DNA of 64,000 nucleotides from Hymenobacter translucens (GCF_020685205.1 NZ_JAJERB010000001.1:434001-498000), one strand, 5' to 3'. Positions 17,331-28,416 are shown, counted from the first letter of the stretch. Translations and numbers: made by a program. Notes: generated from the letters alone by a model not told the origin.

Positions 17331-19652
17331 CTACGCTCGGGTACCGGGCAGGCCCGCCGGGTGCCCGCTATTCTCGCTGACGGCCGCCGGTTGAGCGGTT
17401 TCCCCATCCCCTTTGGCGTGGGCGGCATGGCCATTGGCAGCCAGGGCCTCGCCCCCGGCCTCAACGGCGGCCTGCTCTTCACCGACGGGTGCATTTTGCT
17501 GGCTGCGCGCCGCCTGCTGGTACAACAGCTCCAGCATGCCTTCCGGGGTAGCCATGGCCAGCCGCTCCTCGTCGCGGCGGTAGAAGTCGCGGTGCACGTT
17601 TACGATGGGCTCGTCGGCAGCAGGCTGGGAGCGGATATACGCCCCGTCCTCCCGCATGATGTAGGAGTTCTGGTTGTCCAGCATATTGAGCATCAGGATG
17701 CTGATGGCCTCGCGCCGGAGCTGGGGGTTTACAATCAGGAACAGGGCCTCGATGCGGCGGTCAAACGACCGGACCATCAGGTCGGCCGAGCCGGCGTAGA
17801 CGCGGGCCTGGCCGCCGTGGTGAAAGTAAAACAGACGGGAGTGTTCCAGGAACTCGCCCACGATGCTGCGCACCTCGATGTTCTCGCTGAGTCCGGGCCG
17901 GCCCGGCCGCAGGCAGCAGATGCCGCGCACGACGAACCGGATGGGTACCCCGGCCTTGGAAGCGCGGTAGAACTCGTCCATCATCTCCCGGTCCTCCAGG
18001 GAGTTCATCTTCATCACGATGCCGCTGGGCAGGCCCTTCTTGGCGTTGCGTACTTCCTCCCGGATCAGGTGGATAAGCTGCTGGCGCATGTCCTTGGGCG
18101 CCGTTATCAGGTACTCGTAGTCGTCGGGCTGGGAGTGGCCGGTAATAACGTTGAAGAATTCCGACACGTCGTGGCCGTACACGTCGTTGCTGGTGAGCAG
18201 ACTCACGTCGGTGTAGAGGCGGGACGTCTGCTCGTTGTAGTTACCCGAGCCGATGTGCACGTAGCGGGTTACCTTCTCCCCTTCCTTGCGGATCACCATC
18301 AGGAGCTTGGTGTGGGTCTTGTACTTGCTGACCCCGTAAATGACAAAGCAGCCGGCTTTTTCCAGCCGGGCGCCTTCACGGATGTTTTTCTCTTCGTCGA
18401 AGCGGGCCTTCACCTCAAACAGCACCGATACGTGCTTGCCGTTCTCGGCCGCCTTCAGCAGGGCCGCCGATACGCGCGAATCGTCGGCGAGGCGGTAGAT
18501 GGTTTGCTTGATGCCCAGCACGTGCGGGTCTTCGGCCGCCATTTCGAGCAGCCGCACCACCGGCTCAATGCTGTTGTAGGGGTGATGCAGCAGCACGTCG
18601 TGGTGCTTGAGGTACTCAAACAGGTTTTCTTCAGCTCCGTCGGGCAAACTCAGCGGCGTCACCGATGAGGGCGTGCGGGTGCTTTCGGAGCGGAACGTGG
18701 GGTGCTTGATGATCTGAAGCAGTCCTTTCAGGTCAATCAGGGAGGTGATGACGAACACGTTGCCGTTGTCAATCTTCCACCGCTCCTTGAGCACGCTCAT
18801 CAGCAGCGGGGAGGCATCCTTTTCCACCTCCAGGCGCACCACGCGGCCCTTCTTCCGGGTTTTCAGGCCCGACTGAATTTCCTTGATAAAGTCGATGTCG
18901 ATGTCGTCGGACTCTTCCAGGGTGAAGTCCCCGTTGCGGGTGATGCGGAACAGGTCGGCCGACAGGATTTCAACGTTGCGGAACAGCTTGGGCATGTTGG
19001 CCCGCACAATCTCCTCGATGGGCACGAAGATGACCTTGTCCTTGCGCGTGAGTTCGAAAAAGCGCGACAGGTTCTGCGGAATCTGCACGAAGGTGAGGCG
19101 CTCCTGCCCTTTCTCCGACTCATTCTCGGCCCCGGCCCGCGTAACCACGCCGAAGATGAGCATCTGGTTCATCATCAGCGGAAACCCGTGGTAGGAGTCG
19201 TACACCATCGGGGTCAGCAGCGGAAACAGCGTGTTCTTGAAGTAGCCGTCGGCTTTTTTCAGCTCCAGCTCCGTCAGCTCATCCATCTTCAGGATGTTGA
19301 AGCCCTTCTTCTCGAACAGGGGCTTGAGCTCGTTCTGGTACGTGAGCGACTGGTCGTTGATGAAGCGGTGGGCAAAGTCGAGCAGCTTGCGCCGGAACGG
19401 CAGCTCGCGCAGGCCGGAGTAGTCGACCCGCTCTTTGCCGTAGTCGATGTAGTTGTAGAGGGAGCCGACCCGGATCATGAAGAACTCGTCGAGGTTCGAC
19501 GAGGTAATGGCCAGAAACCGCAGGCGGTCGAACAGGGTGCGCGAAGGGTCCTTGGCCTGGTCCAGCACCCGGTAGTTGAAGCGCAGCCAGCTCAGGTCCC
19601 GGCTGATGTACTTGCTTTTGCGGATGAGGTCGGCGGATTTGAAGAGTTTCAT
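17331..19652 (-). CDS. ppk1: Polyphosphate kinase 1
   Basis: A 773-residue PPK1 that makes polyphosphate from ATP. The N-terminal domain starts SKYISRDLSWLRFNYRVL and contains ITSSNLDEFFMIRVG. The phospholipase-D-like catalytic part holds the autophosphorylated His466 in YVHIGSGNYNEQTSRLYTD and the second conserved histidine region FHHGGQARVYAGSADLM. Other marks are HHPYNSI and KQTIYRLADDS. The last ~60 residues are a low-complexity Ala/Gly/Glu tail beyond the usual end near 710. It is read in the same direction as ridA upstream (59 bases) and faces ppx. Confidence 0.96.
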   Translation of the reverse strand: MKLFKSADLIRKSKYISRDLSWLRFNYRVLDQAKDPSRTLFDRLRFLAITSSNLDEFFMIRVGSLYNYIDYGKERVDYSGLRELPFRRKLLDFAHRFINDQSLTYQNELKPLFEKKGFNILKMDELTELELKKADGYFKNTLFPLLTPMVYDSYHGFPLMMNQMLIFGVVTRAGAENESEKGQERLTFVQIPQNLSRFFELTRKDKVIFVPIEEIVRANMPKLFRNVEILSADLFRITRNGDFTLEESDDIDIDFIKEIQSGLKTRKKGRVVRLEVEKDASPLLMSVLKERWKIDNGNVFVITSLIDLKGLLQIIKHPTFRSESTRTPSSVTPLSLPDGAEENLFEYLKHHDVLLHHPYNSIEPVVRLLEMAAEDPHVLGIKQTIYRLADDSRVSAALLKAAENGKHVSVLFEVKARFDEEKNIREGARLEKAGCFVIYGVSKYKTHTKLLMVIRKEGEKVTRYVHIGSGNYNEQTSRLYTDVSLLTSNDVYGHDVSEFFNVITGHSQPDDYEYLITAPKDMRQQLIHLIREEVRNAKKGLPSGIVMKMNSLEDREMMDEFYRASKAGVPIRFVVRGICCLRPGRPGLSENIEVRSIVGEFLEHSRLFYFHHGGQARVYAGSADLMVRSFDRRIEALFLIVNPQLRREAISILMLNMLDNQNSYIMREDGAYIRSQPAADEPIVNVHRDFYRRDEERLAMATPEGMLELLYQQAARSQQNAPVGEEQAAVEAGGEALAANGHAAHAKGDGETAQPAAVSENSGHPAGLPGTRA

Positions 19653-19711
19653 AGCAGGTCGAAAATCGGGGTAAGATACGTAGGACGGCTACGCAATGGC
19701 GTACTTCCGGC

Positions 19712-20089
19712 TCAGGAAATAACGGCCGTAGCCTCTATTTCCACCAGCAGCTCCGGCGCAATCAGGGCCCGAACCTCGACCATGGTGGCCGCGGGCCGGA
19801 TCAGCCGGAAAAACTCGCCGTGCGCCCGGCCAATCTCCGCCCACTGGCTGATGTCGGTAGTGAAGATGCGGGTCCGGACGACGTCGGTGAGCGAAGCACC
19901 GGCTGCGGTCAGGGCTTCCTCAATCTTTTCCAGGGCGCGTCGCGTCTGCTCGTAGACTGTGCGGCCCGTAACAGCGTCGCCGTCCTGGGCTGTAGTGCCG
20001 GCCACTTCCACCACGCTGCCGATGCGTACGGCCCGGGAATAGCCCACTGGCTCCTCCCAGGGTGAGCCCGATGATATGTTCTGCCGCAT
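19712..20089 (-). CDS. RidA family protein
   Basis: A 125-residue RidA/YjgF/UK114 protein; members hydrolyse reactive enamine/imine intermediates. The ATG at 20089 (MRQNISSGSPWEE) is chosen over an upstream ATG because the 26 extra residues are Asn/Thr/Gln-rich and come from the non-coding T-rich leader. The conserved end EVRALIAPELLVEIEATAV carries the arginine that binds the substrate carboxylate in active RidA proteins. It lies between the gyrB terminator and ppk1, and may be cotranscribed with ppk1. The subfamily (RidA versus Rid1-7) is not resolved. Confidence 0.88.
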   Translation of the reverse strand: MRQNISSGSPWEEPVGYSRAVRIGSVVEVAGTTAQDGDAVTGRTVYEQTRRALEKIEEALTAAGASLTDVVRTRIFTTDISQWAEIGRAHGEFFRLIRPAATMVEVRALIAPELLVEIEATAVIS

Positions 20090-20173
20090 GGCTTGGTTGG
20101 TTGTTGAATGCTGATTATTGGTTGTTGATTGATGAATGTTGGTGTCCTTTGTAATAACAATCAGCAATCAACC

Positions 20174-20222
20174 GTACTGCAACAAAAAAGCCCGCATGAA
20201 GCGGGCTTTTTTGTTGCAGTAC
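20174..20222 (-). terminator. Strong terminator of gyrB (perfect 22-bp stem)
   Basis: Arms 20174-20195 and 20201-20222 are perfect reverse complements with a 5-base loop ATGAA. The stem includes GCCCGC/GCGGGC flanked by T6/A6 runs and closed by GTACTGCAACA/TGTTGCAGTAC. It starts 4 bases after the gyrB stop and separates gyrB from ridA. Confidence 0.92.
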
Positions 20223-20226
20223 GTGC

Positions 20227-22251
<2,025 letters not shown>

Positions 22252-22528
22252 TTATTTGGTTTTTACCACAATCCAGGCGGTTTTTGCCCCTTATCACCTG
22301 CTCCCAAAAGTAAAATCCCCGCCGGTGTTCCACCGTTTCCGGAGCCCGGCCGTAAGCGAAGCCCGAAACCCAGGCTACAGGGTGGTTTTCGGGCGGCCAA
22401 AAGCGCTGTGGCCTTCGTAGCTGCACCCTGCCGCACCACCTGCCTGGCCTTCCCGGCAGCCACTCCGGAGCTCAGCTACCTTGTGGAATCCGACCCGGCA
22501 GTCCGCAACTTTCAAACCCGTAAAAATG

Positions 22529-22556
22529 AAAAGCCCCTCCGGCTGGAAGGGCTTTT
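22529..22556 (-). terminator. Terminator of the first T9SS cargo gene
   Basis: AAAAGCCC (22529-22536) and GGGCTTTT (22549-22556) pair around a short loop; read on the minus strand it ends in a T run 15 bases after the stop at 22571. Confidence 0.75.
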
Positions 22557-22570
22557 ACAAACCAAGCGGC

Positions 22571-23893
22571 TCAGCGGATAACGAGCTGCTGCCGGGCCAT
22601 CCCCAGCGAGGTTGGCAGCCGGAGCATATACACCCCGGCCGGCTGCCGGCTCAGGTCGAGCACCGTTGGTCCGGCTCCAGAAACGGTCTGCCGGAAAACC
22701 TCCCGGCCCAGCGCATCCAGAAGAATAGCATCACCAGTGGCTGCGCCGGTTCGCATCCGCAGCGTGAAAACGCCGTCGGTGCTCGGATTAGGAAAGACTT
22801 CCAGCCCTGCGGCCAGGGCAGCCCGGCCAGCGGTGCTCAGGCTACGGCCCGTGTACTTGTACATGCCATTGCCCAGAATGTCGCCACCGGTACTCAGGCT
22901 GACGCCGCCGGACCAGCCCACGGTGGGGCTGACAAAGTCAACCAGGGCGTGGTCCCGGGTACTTTCCAGGGCCGTCCAGGTTTGACCCAGGTCGGTCGAA
23001 ATCGAGGAGCCGGAGCCATTAAAAGAGCCGTCGAAGCCCGTGGAAACAAAGGTTTGGGTGCCGGGTATGGCATCGAGGCCGATGGAATGCAGCGGGCCGC
23101 TGGGGGCCACCGAAGTCCAGGTGGTGCCCCCGTTTGTGGACCGGGCCAGAAGTCCGGCATCATCTAAGGCCAGCCCATTCTGCGCATCAACGAAGGCAAT
23201 GGCCTCCATTGACTGCAGGGGGGTACCGCTCACGGTCCAGGTCAGGCCCCGGTCGGTGGAGCGCCAGACCCGGTTGGAGGCCGTACCAAACCAGATCGTA
23301 TTGCCCAGCTGGAAAACGGCGGTGTTGTACACGAACTCGTTGGGCGCGACACCCGGTAAGCTGGCGACCGGCACCCGCGTCCACGTCGAGCCGCCGTTGA
23401 TGGTCGTGTAGATTTCAAATTTGCCGGTGTTGTCCCGGTCCCCGATTACAACCCCGTCGTTGGCGGTGAAAAAGCGGATAATGGCCGGATAGCTGTTCGG
23501 GTCGGCAAACTGCGTGGCAGTGGTCTGCAACGTCCAGGCTGCTCCGCCGTTCGTGGTTTTCAGCACCTGCCCGCCCCCGTCCGGGTCGATGACCGTTACC
23601 CAAGCCGTGCTGGCGTCCAGGGCATGGATGCTCGTCAGCTCGAAGTCGGGCGGCAGCGCGGGAATCTGCCCTACCGTCCAGGTAGTGCCCCCGTTCACGG
23701 TGCGGCTAAAGAGGGGGCCAGCCCCGGTATCCAGGTCCAGGACCGTCGTCCAGGCGACGTTAGCATCCACGGCCGAGATGATAAAGTTGAACGTGGTGGG
23801 AGCGGGCAGACTTACCGGCTGATTGACCCACTGGGCCCGGGCCGGCAGGCTAAGGACCGCCGCAAGAGCGATTACAAGTACTGGTTTCTTCAT
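22571..23893 (-). CDS. T9SS-secreted YCF48/BNR-repeat protein
   Basis: A 440-residue secreted protein. The ATG at 23893 gives a signal peptide (MKKPVLVIALAAVLSLPARAQ); an upstream in-frame ATG would run through the neighbour's terminator. The body is built of BNR/YCF48-like beta-propeller repeats with recurrent 'STNGGTTWT' type loops, similar to a photosystem-assembly or sialidase-type propeller. The last ~80 residues are a type A T9SS sorting domain, LEVFPNPSTDGVFTLRM to PAGVYMLRLPTS...QQLVIR, which directs export and cell-surface attachment. It is a paralogue of the next gene. Ligand or enzymatic role unknown. Confidence 0.88.
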   Translation of the reverse strand: MKKPVLVIALAAVLSLPARAQWVNQPVSLPAPTTFNFIISAVDANVAWTTVLDLDTGAGPLFSRTVNGGTTWTVGQIPALPPDFELTSIHALDASTAWVTVIDPDGGGQVLKTTNGGAAWTLQTTATQFADPNSYPAIIRFFTANDGVVIGDRDNTGKFEIYTTINGGSTWTRVPVASLPGVAPNEFVYNTAVFQLGNTIWFGTASNRVWRSTDRGLTWTVSGTPLQSMEAIAFVDAQNGLALDDAGLLARSTNGGTTWTSVAPSGPLHSIGLDAIPGTQTFVSTGFDGSFNGSGSSISTDLGQTWTALESTRDHALVDFVSPTVGWSGGVSLSTGGDILGNGMYKYTGRSLSTAGRAALAAGLEVFPNPSTDGVFTLRMRTGAATGDAILLDALGREVFRQTVSGAGPTVLDLSRQPAGVYMLRLPTSLGMARQQLVIR

Positions 23894-23910
23894 AAGGGCA
23901 GAGTAGGAAG

Positions 23911-23918
23911 CCAAGATA
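23911..23918 (-). promoter_or_regulatory. Possible promoter of the first T9SS cargo gene
   Basis: TATCTTGG on the minus strand, 17 bases before the ATG at 23893, matches TAnnTTTG at five of six fixed positions. It lies directly after the upstream gene's terminator. Confidence 0.4.
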
Positions 23919-23943
23919 GGCAGATAGAACGGGCACCAAGAAA

Positions 23944-23977
23944 AAAGAGGCTTCTTCCATCCGGAAGAAGCCTCTTT
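23944..23977 (-). terminator. Terminator of the second T9SS cargo gene
   Basis: Perfect 15-bp stem AAAGAGGCTTCTTCC / GGAAGAAGCCTCTTT with loop ATCC, 22 bases after the stop at 24000. Its presence excludes the upstream start of the gene at 22571-23893. Confidence 0.9.
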
Positions 23978-23999
23978 CAAATCAGGCAGGCGGTAGAAC

Positions 24000-25382
24000 C
24001 TACTGAATAACCACTTTCTGCTGGGCTACCCCTTCGGCGGTGCGCAGCTCAAGAGTGTAGATACCCGACTTTTCGCGGCTCAGGTCAACAGTGGTTTCCA
24101 GGGTCGTAACGGCCGTGGGGTTGAGCTGGCGGTTGTACACCTCGCGGCCTACAGCGTCGATCACCCGAATCTGGGCGTCCGCCTTGATGCCGGAGTTCAG
24201 CTTAACCTGGAATACGCCGGTTGCGCTGGGGTTAGGATATACCCCGAGGGCCTGCTGTACACTGGCGTTCCGGGCAGGCAGAGCCGTGGCGTTCAGCTTA
24301 TACACGCCGCCGGCACCCTGGGCATCGGTCTGGGCACCAGCGTAGCCGGTGGTGCGGTTGATTACGTCAACGGAAGACTTATACTCGCCCCGCTCGAGGT
24401 CGCGCCAGGTCTGGCCGTTGTCGGTGCTGATGGAGCTACCGTAATCCTGACGGGTCGTAACCGTCTGTACCGACGAACCAACGCTGATGTACATGTTGGT
24501 GCCGTCCACTACGTCGAAGTCGAAGTGGTTGAAGTTACCGGTGTAGTTTACGTTCGACCAGGTAGCGCCGCCATCGGTGGTGCGGATCAGGGTCATGCCC
24601 GAGAAAGCCAGGCCGTTGTTCTGGTCAACGAAGGCAAGGCGGCTGATAGCTTCCGAAATGGGAGTCAGAGCCGAAGCCGTCCAGGTCAGGCCGCGGTCCG
24701 TGGACTTCAGCACGCGGGTAGGCAGGCCGTTGCCGGCAGCGTCAAGGTGGGTGGTACCGGCCCAGATGGTGTTACCCAGGGCGTAGTAAGAGCCAACCAG
24801 AGCGTACTCGGTAGCATCCAGGGGTGCCGGCAGGTTACCAGCCGGTACGCGGGTCCAGGTAGTGCCGCCGTTCGAGGTGGTCAGCACTTCAAACGAGCCG
24901 CTGGTCGGGTCGCCCAGCGAAACACCGTTGTTGGCGTCGAAAAAGTAAACCCAGTTTGCAAAGCCGGCCGGTCCGCGGAACTGCGAGGCCGTGGTTACTT
25001 TGGTCCAGGTGTTGCCACCGTTGGTAGTTTTAAGGATTTCGCCACCCCCGGCGGTTTCGCCATACTGGGCTACGAAGGCCGTCTGGGCATCCATGGCGTG
25101 AATACCGGCGGCAGAGTAACCCACCGTACCGTTGATCGAGCCGAACTCCCACAGGGCACCACCGTTGGCAGTACGGGAAAAGGTGAATACGCCGTTACCG
25201 GTGCCGTTGGCATCCTGAAGCAGTTGCCAGGCCACGTTGGCACTTACCGTGTGCATCTGCCGGGAAAAGAACTCCGGCGGCGTCTGGGGGCTAGCGCCGT
25301 TGTTCTGCAGTACCCAGGGAGCCATCTGGGCCGATGCTCCGATGCTGCTGAGCAGAAGAGCTGAGAGTAAGATTTTTTTCAT
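24000..25382 (-). CDS. T9SS-secreted YCF48/BNR-repeat protein (paralogue)
   Basis: A 460-residue secreted protein with signal peptide MKKILLSALLLSSIGASAQ. As in its neighbour, the body is a series of propeller-type repeats with loops such as TTNGGNTWTKV, KSTDRGLTWTAS and RTTDGGATWSNV. The C-terminal type A T9SS sorting domain runs from LGVYPNPSATGVFQVKLNS to SGIYTLELRT...QQKVVIQ. The two genes lie head to tail in the same direction, each with its own terminator, so they are a duplicated pair and not an operon. Function beyond surface exposure is unknown. Confidence 0.88.
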   Translation of the reverse strand: MKKILLSALLLSSIGASAQMAPWVLQNNGASPQTPPEFFSRQMHTVSANVAWQLLQDANGTGNGVFTFSRTANGGALWEFGSINGTVGYSAAGIHAMDAQTAFVAQYGETAGGGEILKTTNGGNTWTKVTTASQFRGPAGFANWVYFFDANNGVSLGDPTSGSFEVLTTSNGGTTWTRVPAGNLPAPLDATEYALVGSYYALGNTIWAGTTHLDAAGNGLPTRVLKSTDRGLTWTASALTPISEAISRLAFVDQNNGLAFSGMTLIRTTDGGATWSNVNYTGNFNHFDFDVVDGTNMYISVGSSVQTVTTRQDYGSSISTDNGQTWRDLERGEYKSSVDVINRTTGYAGAQTDAQGAGGVYKLNATALPARNASVQQALGVYPNPSATGVFQVKLNSGIKADAQIRVIDAVGREVYNRQLNPTAVTTLETTVDLSREKSGIYTLELRTAEGVAQQKVVIQ

Positions 25383-25745
25383 TTAGGGGTAAAGAATTAG
25401 GGTGAAAGGTGTCGAAAACAAGGATAAAAGGGATACTGGGCAGTAAGTCTGCCGGCCTTTGCCGCCCAAGATAAAGACTTTTGTAAAAAAAACCGTTTTT
25501 CGCGCCGCGGACCAGTCAAAATGCCTGACTATCAGTAACGACCGAAGGGCAAACACGGTTGCAGCCGGGGGCGCCCGGGGTGGCTGAAAACCTTAACGAG
25601 CTGGCGGGGCCCGGGTAAAAGACCTACGGGCTACTCATATCACTGCAGCTTCCCGCTTCCGCTTGGCAACTAAAACCCTGCTCTACGCCGGCCGGAGCAA
25701 ACCTTTCTGACCAGACCTACGCGATGGCCAGGCATCTGAAACGAG
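25383..25745. other. Intergenic region upstream of the second T9SS gene
   Basis: No gene is supported. On the minus strand TATCTTGG at 25466-25473 may be the -7 element of the T9SS gene at 25382, giving a leader of about 75 bases. Runs of A and T surround it. Nothing else is recognised. Confidence 0.4.
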
Positions 25746-25778
25746 CAGGCCCGCCGGGCTTATCACCGGGCGGGCCTG
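25746..25778 (-). terminator. Hairpin after tRNA-Arg
   Basis: CAGGCCCGCC (25746-25755) pairs with GGCGGGCCTG (25769-25778) just downstream of the tRNA-Arg on the minus strand. The following T run is weak. Confidence 0.55.
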
Positions 25779-25782
25779 CAGC

Positions 25783-25859
25783 TGGTACCCCGTAAACGAT
25801 TCGAACGTTTGACCGCTCGCTTAGAAGGCGAGTGCTCTATCCAGCTGAGCTAACGGGGC
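25783..25859 (-). tRNA. tRNA-Arg (anticodon TCT)
   Basis: Complete cloverleaf: acceptor GCCCCGT/ACGGGGT, anticodon stem CTCGC/GCGAG with loop CTTCTAA (anticodon TCT, reads AGA/AGG) and TTCGAAT in the T loop. Discriminator A is followed by an encoded CCA at 25783-25785, unlike the two neighbouring tRNAs. Confidence 0.96.
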
Positions 25860-25902
25860 GTAGCGGATGGTCAGCTAACTTAACAAGAAACCAGAGCCTT
25901 TC

Positions 25903-25937
25903 AAAAAAGGCCTCACACCGGTAGTATGAGGCCTTTT
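25903..25937 (-). terminator. Terminator of tRNA-Pro
   Basis: AAAAGGCCTCA (25905-25915) pairs perfectly with TGAGGCCTTTT (25927-25937); on the minus strand the stem is followed by a T6 run. It lies between tRNA-Pro and tRNA-Arg. Confidence 0.85.
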
Positions 25938-25995
25938 GAAGAAGGATACAAGTGCGGGCAGAACTGGCGGCGACGCAGCCATATCCACACTAGCG

Positions 25996-26069
25996 TCGGG
26001 GTGGCAGGATTCGAACCTGCGGCCTCCTGCTCCCAAAGCAGGCGCGATACCGGGCTACGCTACACCCCG
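25996..26069 (-). tRNA. tRNA-Pro (anticodon TGG)
   Basis: Acceptor CGGGGTG/CACCCCG, anticodon stem CCTGC/GCAGG with loop TTTGGGA (anticodon TGG), T loop TTCGAAT. CCA is not encoded. Its 5' end lies one base after the T run of the preceding terminator. Confidence 0.96.
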
Positions 26070-26130
26070 AAAAAAATGTTGAGTTTTAAGTGCCTCAGAA
26101 GAACTGCTGGTCAGCACTTAAAACTCAACA
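26070..26130 (-). terminator. Terminator of tRNA-Ser (perfect 17-bp stem)
   Basis: Arms 26077-26093 and 26114-26130 are exact reverse complements (TGTTGAGTTTTAAGTGC and complement) with a 20-base loop, followed on the minus strand by T6. It fills almost the whole spacer between tRNA-Ser and tRNA-Pro. Confidence 0.85.
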
Positions 26131-26138
26131 ACAAAAAC

Positions 26139-26228
<90 letters not shown>

Positions 26229-26354
26229 TGGTGATGGGCTCTTCCGGTCGAAGAGTGCGCAAATATACGACTACAATGGAAATACAAGCCCTTTTCGAAA
26301 AATTATCTTTCCCCGAAGCCTAGCCGTCTCCCCTGCCGGGCACGCCCGGACTGC

Positions 26355-26362
26355 TATCTTTG
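26355..26362 (+). promoter_or_regulatory. Promoter -7 element of batB-batC
   Basis: Perfect TATCTTTG, 60 bases before the batB start at 26423, followed by a GC-rich hairpin-like stretch (GCCCGGCCCGGC). Confidence 0.55.
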
Positions 26363-26422
26363 AAGCCCGGCCCGGCGCATCGGCCGGGCCTTAGCCGTGA
26401 TTTAGAACCTGTTGCCGACTGC

Positions 26423-27397
26423 ATGACCTGGGCCTACCCTATTTCCTGGCTTGAGCTGACCAGCCTGGTGCTCTTCGTGGCGCTGTACGTGGGCTACGGG
26501 CTGCGGCTGCGGCGACTGGCGGCCTCGCTCGACCAGAACCCCTGGCGCCTGGGCTGGAAGCTGCTGCTGCGGGCGCTGGGCTTTGGCCTGCTGGTGATTT
26601 CGCTGCTGGGCCCGGCTTACGGCGTTACCCAGCGGCCGGTGCGTACGGCCGGCAAGGACGTGTGGCTCTTGGTTGATTTGTCGCGCTCTATGGATGCCCC
26701 TGACGTGGCTCCTACCCGGCTGCAGAAAGCCCGGGCGGAGCTGGCAACGCTTATCACCCGCTTTAAGGCCGACCGGATTGGCCTGATCGTCTTTGCCGCC
26801 GATGCCTTTGTACAGTGCCCCCTTACCTACGACCAGGGTGCGCTGCAGATGTTCCTGACCACCCTGCAAACCAGCCTCGTGCCCGCGGGTCCTACCGATC
26901 TGACCACTGCCCTGGAACTGGCGCTGACGCGGCTTTCGGCCATACCCCGGCAGGCCGGGGCGCCGCCGCGGGCTACGGCCTTCGTGCTGGTGAGCGACGG
27001 GGAAGACTTCGGCGAAAACCTGGAGCCGGCCCTGCGCCAGGTGTCCCGGGCCGGGGCGCGCGTGTACACGATGGGCGTCGGAACGCCGGAAGGCAGCCGC
27101 CTGCCCCAACCCACGGGCGGCTTTGTGCGCGACAGCCGCGGCAGTGAAGCCATTACCCGCCTTGTTCCCACGACCCTGCGGCGCCTGGCCGAGCAGACCG
27201 GGGGGCAATACTTTGAGCTGTCGGACCGCCGCAACGAGTTCCCGCTGCTGGTGAATGCGCTGAACCGGGTGGAAGGCCAGGCCGAGCAGGTCCGGACCGT
27301 ATCCGTGGCCGACAACCGGTACCGCTATACGCTCGCGCTGGCGCTGCTGCTGTTGCTGCTGGATGTCCTGGTCACCGTAAAAGTCATCCGCCCATGA
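26423..27397 (+). CDS. batB: BatB-like VWA-domain membrane protein
   Basis: A 324-residue inner-membrane protein of the Bacteroides aerotolerance type. The start at 26423 (MTWAYPISWLEL) gives two N-terminal transmembrane helices (residues ~10-28 and ~47-65), then a von Willebrand A domain with the MIDAS motif Asp85-Leu-Ser87-Arg-Ser89, GPTDLTTAL and VSDGEDFGE, and a C-terminal helix (YRYTLALALLLLLLDVLV). VWA proteins of this group work with a MoxR-type ATPase in complex assembly or stress tolerance; no moxR or batA is next to it here. The stop overlaps the batC ATG (ATGA), so the two are translationally coupled. Confidence 0.87.
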   Translation: MTWAYPISWLELTSLVLFVALYVGYGLRLRRLAASLDQNPWRLGWKLLLRALGFGLLVISLLGPAYGVTQRPVRTAGKDVWLLVDLSRSMDAPDVAPTRLQKARAELATLITRFKADRIGLIVFAADAFVQCPLTYDQGALQMFLTTLQTSLVPAGPTDLTTALELALTRLSAIPRQAGAPPRATAFVLVSDGEDFGENLEPALRQVSRAGARVYTMGVGTPEGSRLPQPTGGFVRDSRGSEAITRLVPTTLRRLAEQTGGQYFELSDRRNEFPLLVNALNRVEGQAEQVRTVSVADNRYRYTLALALLLLLLDVLVTVKVIRP

Positions 27398-28377
27398 AAA
27401 GCACCCTGCTAGTTGTGCTGCTGACACTCAGCGGCTGGGGAAGTCTGACTCAGGTCCGGGACCGGAACGAAACCGTAACGGCGGCCGCGGCGGCCTATTC
27501 GAAGGGTGATTTTACCACGGCCGCCAGCCTGTACCGCCGGGCCGTAACCACGCTGGGGGCATCCGACGACGCGGTACTGATGAACCTGGCCCATGCCTGC
27601 ATACGGGCCGGTCAGAAGGCTGAAGCCCGCACGTATTACGGACGTCTGCTTACCAGTACCCACCCGGTCCGGCAAAGCACTGCCCGACAGCAGCTGGCGG
27701 TGCTGGCCGCCGAAAAGGGCGAGTATGCCCAGGCGGTAGGGCTGCTGCGGCAGGCGCTGCGGGTGTATCCGGGCAACAAAGCAGCCCGCTACAACTATGA
27801 GCTGCTGAGCCGGTACCTCGCCCGCAATCCGAGAAACCCGGACATCCCGCCCCCTCCGAATCCCGGCCCGGTCGCAGCGCCTAAGCCGAAAAGCGGCACG
27901 GAGCCCCAGCAGGAGCCGTCGGCCCAGCCTCAGCCCCGTCCGGGTGATGGCCACCGGGGCGAAGTAAATGACCCCGACCAGCCCGAGGACCCGAGTCAGC
28001 GCGCTCAGCGGAAAGCCAGCCCCCGGGGATTGGCCGACCCGAACCAGCCGCTACCGAACCCGGGAGCAGGCTCTGCCAACAGCCTGCGGCCAGGGCCCGG
28101 CTCAGAGCAGCGGGTAAACCGCGGCGCGGTACCAGGGTCTACCCAAGGACTGCAGGACACTGATGCCCAGGGAAGCCGTAGTGGCGGCAGCGTGGCGCCG
28201 GCTACGGATGAGGACACCCGCCTACGAACCCAGCGCAACCGCCTGGAACAGATGAATCTCAGCTCCGGCCAGGCCAAGCAGATCCTCGAAGCCCTTAAGG
28301 CCGCTGAGCAGCAGTATCTGCAGCAAGTGCCCCGCCGGAGTGGCCGCAAGCCGGATGCTTCGAAACCCAACTGGTAG
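27394..28377 (+). CDS. batC: BatC-like TPR protein
   Basis: A 327-residue protein with signal peptide (MKSTLLVVLLTLSGWG) and two to three TPR repeats at ~32-145 (AAAAYSKGDFTTAASLYRRA, EKGEYAQAVGLLRQALRVYPGN). Residues ~145-270 are Pro/Gly/Gln-rich and probably disordered. The C-terminus ends with QMNLSSGQAKQILEALKAAEQ, a helical motif typical of BatC, and a basic tail. Overlap with batB by four bases marks the operon. Expected in the periplasm, acting with the VWA protein; evidence for aerotolerance comes from the family in Bacteroides, not from this sequence. Confidence 0.85.
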   Translation: MKSTLLVVLLTLSGWGSLTQVRDRNETVTAAAAAYSKGDFTTAASLYRRAVTTLGASDDAVLMNLAHACIRAGQKAEARTYYGRLLTSTHPVRQSTARQQLAVLAAEKGEYAQAVGLLRQALRVYPGNKAARYNYELLSRYLARNPRNPDIPPPPNPGPVAAPKPKSGTEPQQEPSAQPQPRPGDGHRGEVNDPDQPEDPSQRAQRKASPRGLADPNQPLPNPGAGSANSLRPGPGSEQRVNRGAVPGSTQGLQDTDAQGSRSGGSVAPATDEDTRLRTQRNRLEQMNLSSGQAKQILEALKAAEQQYLQQVPRRSGRKPDASKPNW

Positions 28378-28416
28378 CGCAGCAAGCTACAGGGGCCGAT
28401 AACCAGGCGGTCAGCA

